Below, one piece after another: positions 62,601 through 64,000 of a DNA stretch of 64,000 nt. The notes under the pieces are model-generated. The model was not told the origin of the DNA. It made no database searches and saw only the letters and a list, made by a program, of their open reading frames with translations. The stretch is from Lota lota. Taxonomy: Eukaryota; Chordata; Actinopteri; Gadiformes; Lotidae. A program made the translations under genes and the position numbers. Within the stretch, counting starts at the first letter, position 1. The number at the start of each line of letters is the position of its first letter. The stretch lies in assembly GCA_026745465.1 (NCBI GenBank), contig JACYXH010000409.1, positions 264,001 through 328,000 of the forward strand, read 5' to 3'.

Positions 62601-64000
62601 GACCCACCACGACTACTGCTGGACCAACAGCGACAACTGCAGGACCCACCACTATTACTGCAGGATCAACGACAACTGCAGGACCAACAACGACAACTGC
62701 AGGACCCACCACAACTACTGCAGGACAAACAACGGCAACTGCAGGACCCACAACGACAACTGCAGGGCCAACATCGACAACTGCAGGGCCAACATCGACA
62801 ACTGCAGGGCCAACATCGACAACTGCAGGACCCACAACGACAACTGCAGGACCCACCACAACTACTGCAGGACCCACCACTACTACAGAAGTACCAACAA
62901 CGACAACTGCAGGACCAACCACAACAACTGCAGGACCCACAACGACAACTGCAGGACCCACCACAACTACTGCAGGACCCAACACTACTAAAGAAGTACC
63001 AACAACGACAACTGCAGGACCAACAACGAGGACTGCAGGACCCACCACAACTACTGCAGGACTAACAACGACAACTGCAGGACCAACTACAACGACTGAA
63101 GTACCCACAACAACAACTGCAGGACCAATAACGACAACTGCAGGACCCACCACAACTACTGCAGGACCAACAACGACAACTGCTGCACCCACCACAACTA
63201 CTGCAGGACCCACTAGTACTACAGAAGTACCAACAACGACAACTGCAGGGCCAACAACGACAACTGCAGGACCATCAACGACTGCAGGACCCTCCACGAC
63301 AACTGCAGGGCCAACAACAACGACTGCAGGACCCACCACAACTACTGCAGAACCAACAACGACAACTGCAGGACCCACCACAACTACTGCAGGACCAACC
63401 ACAACAACTGCAGGACCAACAACGACAACTGCAGGGCCAACAACGACAACTGCAGGACCAACAACGACAACTGCAGGACCCACCACAACTACTGCAGGAC
63501 CCACCACTACTACTGCTGGACCAACAGCGACAACTGCAGGACCCGTCACTATTACTGCAGGATCAACGACATTGCAGGACCAACAACGACAACTGCAGCA
63601 CCCACCTCAACTACTGCAGGACCCACTACTACTACAGAAGTACCAACAACCGACAACTGCAGGACCAACAACGACAACTGCAGTACCCACAACAACAACT
63701 GCAGGACCAATAACGACAACTGCAGGACCCACCACAACTACTGCAGGACCAACAACGACAACTGCAGCACCCACCACAACTACTGCAGGACCCACTACTA
63801 CTACAGAAGTACCCAACAACGACAACTGCAGGCCAACAACGACAACTGCAGGACCAACAACAAACTGCAGGACCCTCCACGACAACTGCAGGGCAACAAC
63901 AACGACTGCAGGACCCACCACAACTACTGCAGAACCAACAACGACAACTGCAGGACCCACCACAACTACTGCAGGACCAACCACAACAACTGCAGGACCG
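41688..64000 (+). CDS. Gene C: giant SEA-domain mucin-like protein, partial, with frame breaks
   Basis: Same plan as gene A, running off the window. Exons: 41688-41721 (MSMEGVGLIFI), 41914-52747, 52854-52918 (VNKGYRLRFPNTYSRSVIRS), 53094-53242 (SGSIIVDMTLVYVNQTVVP) and a second mucin exon from about 53716 onward. Phases match gene A. Exon 2 has three single-base indels relative to the Thr frame: an A missing at 46994/46995, an extra C at 49616-49618 and a base missing near 52613. The last puts a TGA at 52623-52625 and the SEA segment out of frame. The usual exon 5 acceptor AAAG|CT reads AACG|CT. Many further indels follow 58.49 kb. The gene is either a decaying copy or an intact gene with consensus errors in a hard-to-assemble repeat; the error reading is favoured because the damage lies in the arrays and the other exons are clean. 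The likely product is a surface mucin with SEA autocleavage. Confidence 0.72.
41950..52620 (+). repeat. Mucin tandem array 1 of gene C
   Basis: About 10.7 kb, roughly 510 units of the 21-bp repeat, much more uniform than in gene A. The common unit is GPTTTTA, with a regular variant EVPTTTT (from ACAGAAGTACCAACAACG) that recurs every few hundred bases. A 1,378-bp higher-order block is duplicated (the MITAGPSTT segment at 48413 and again at 49791). Confidence 0.95.
52640..53242 (+). other. SEA domain of gene C (exons 2 end, 3 and 4)
   Basis: LTFSLERTFESSLSDP at the end of exon 2, the 65-nt exon 3, and exon 4, which is 149 nt instead of 146 because of one extra codon (TNLPGLNVST against TNLNVEVST). 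G-S-I-I-V is intact. The splice sites are canonical, so selection or recent origin has kept this part clean. Confidence 0.82.
53716..64000 (+). repeat. Mucin tandem array 2 of gene C, reaching the window end
   Basis: More than 10 kb of 21-bp units. From 53716 to about 58490 the Thr frame is unbroken. After 58490 it is broken repeatedly by one-base gains and losses. Higher-order repeats are visible: a block of about 1,035 bp (AETTTTTVGQ segment at 55321 and 56356) and one of about 3 kb (AACACTACTAAAGAAGTACC near 59966 and 62981). No end of the exon is reached. Confidence 0.9.

Noticed and set aside
53676-64000. Regular repeat array that could suggest CRISPR or satellite DNA
   Set aside because: Units are contiguous with no unique spacers, and they keep a coding frame between conserved splice sites, so this is a mucin coding array in a eukaryotic genome.

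Overview
The window looks like a teleost fish chromosome. Introns are spliced with ordinary GT..AG signals, the intergenic DNA is AT-rich, and it carries a tRNA-derived SINE, a hAT DNA transposon, a Ty3/Gypsy scrap, foldback elements and microsatellites. The organism is inferred from this genome style and from vertebrate-type SEA-domain mucins; I cannot name a species.

The main content is a tandem family of three plus-strand genes for SEA-domain, threonine-rich, mucin-like surface proteins. Gene A (11205-27296, nine coding exons, deduced 4,667 aa) has a signal-peptide exon, a giant Thr-repeat exon, a SEA domain, a second and larger Thr-repeat exon, a short Thr/Pro stretch with a second SEA domain, and a hydrophobic C-terminal exon that looks like a GPI-anchor signal. 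Gene B (31129-32508, five exons, deduced 184 aa) has the same frame almost without mucin repeat: signal peptide, SEA, hydrophobic tail. Gene C (41688 to beyond 64000) repeats the plan of gene A. Its copy has three frame-breaking single-base indels in exon 2, a mutated splice acceptor before exon 5, and a cluster of small indels after about 58.49 kb. The exon phases (1, 0, 2, 1) are the same in all copies, including a 65-nt exon inside the SEA domain. This shows that the three genes arose by duplication.

Layout: 1-5923 holds a SINE and a 3,987-bp hAT element with an exact 8-bp target duplication and a decayed minus-strand transposase; nested repeats lie within it. 5924-11100 is noncoding and includes the first copy of a TATA-bearing block U. 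11101-27472 is gene A. 27473-31128 is duplicated 3' flank plus foldback elements and a TTAA-flanked MITE. 31129-32814 is gene B. 32815-41583 is 3' flank like that of gene A, followed by a roughly 3.2-kb segment (blocks V, U, W) present twice; the second copy carries a Gypsy fragment and an orphan CxxC-type first-exon ORF. 41584-64000 is gene C.

From established SEA-mucin biology, the likely job of these proteins is a densely O-glycosylated, cell-surface-tethered mucus layer whose large N-terminal part can be released by autocleavage at the G-S-I-I-V motif. This is inference; expression, splicing and membrane attachment are not visible in DNA.
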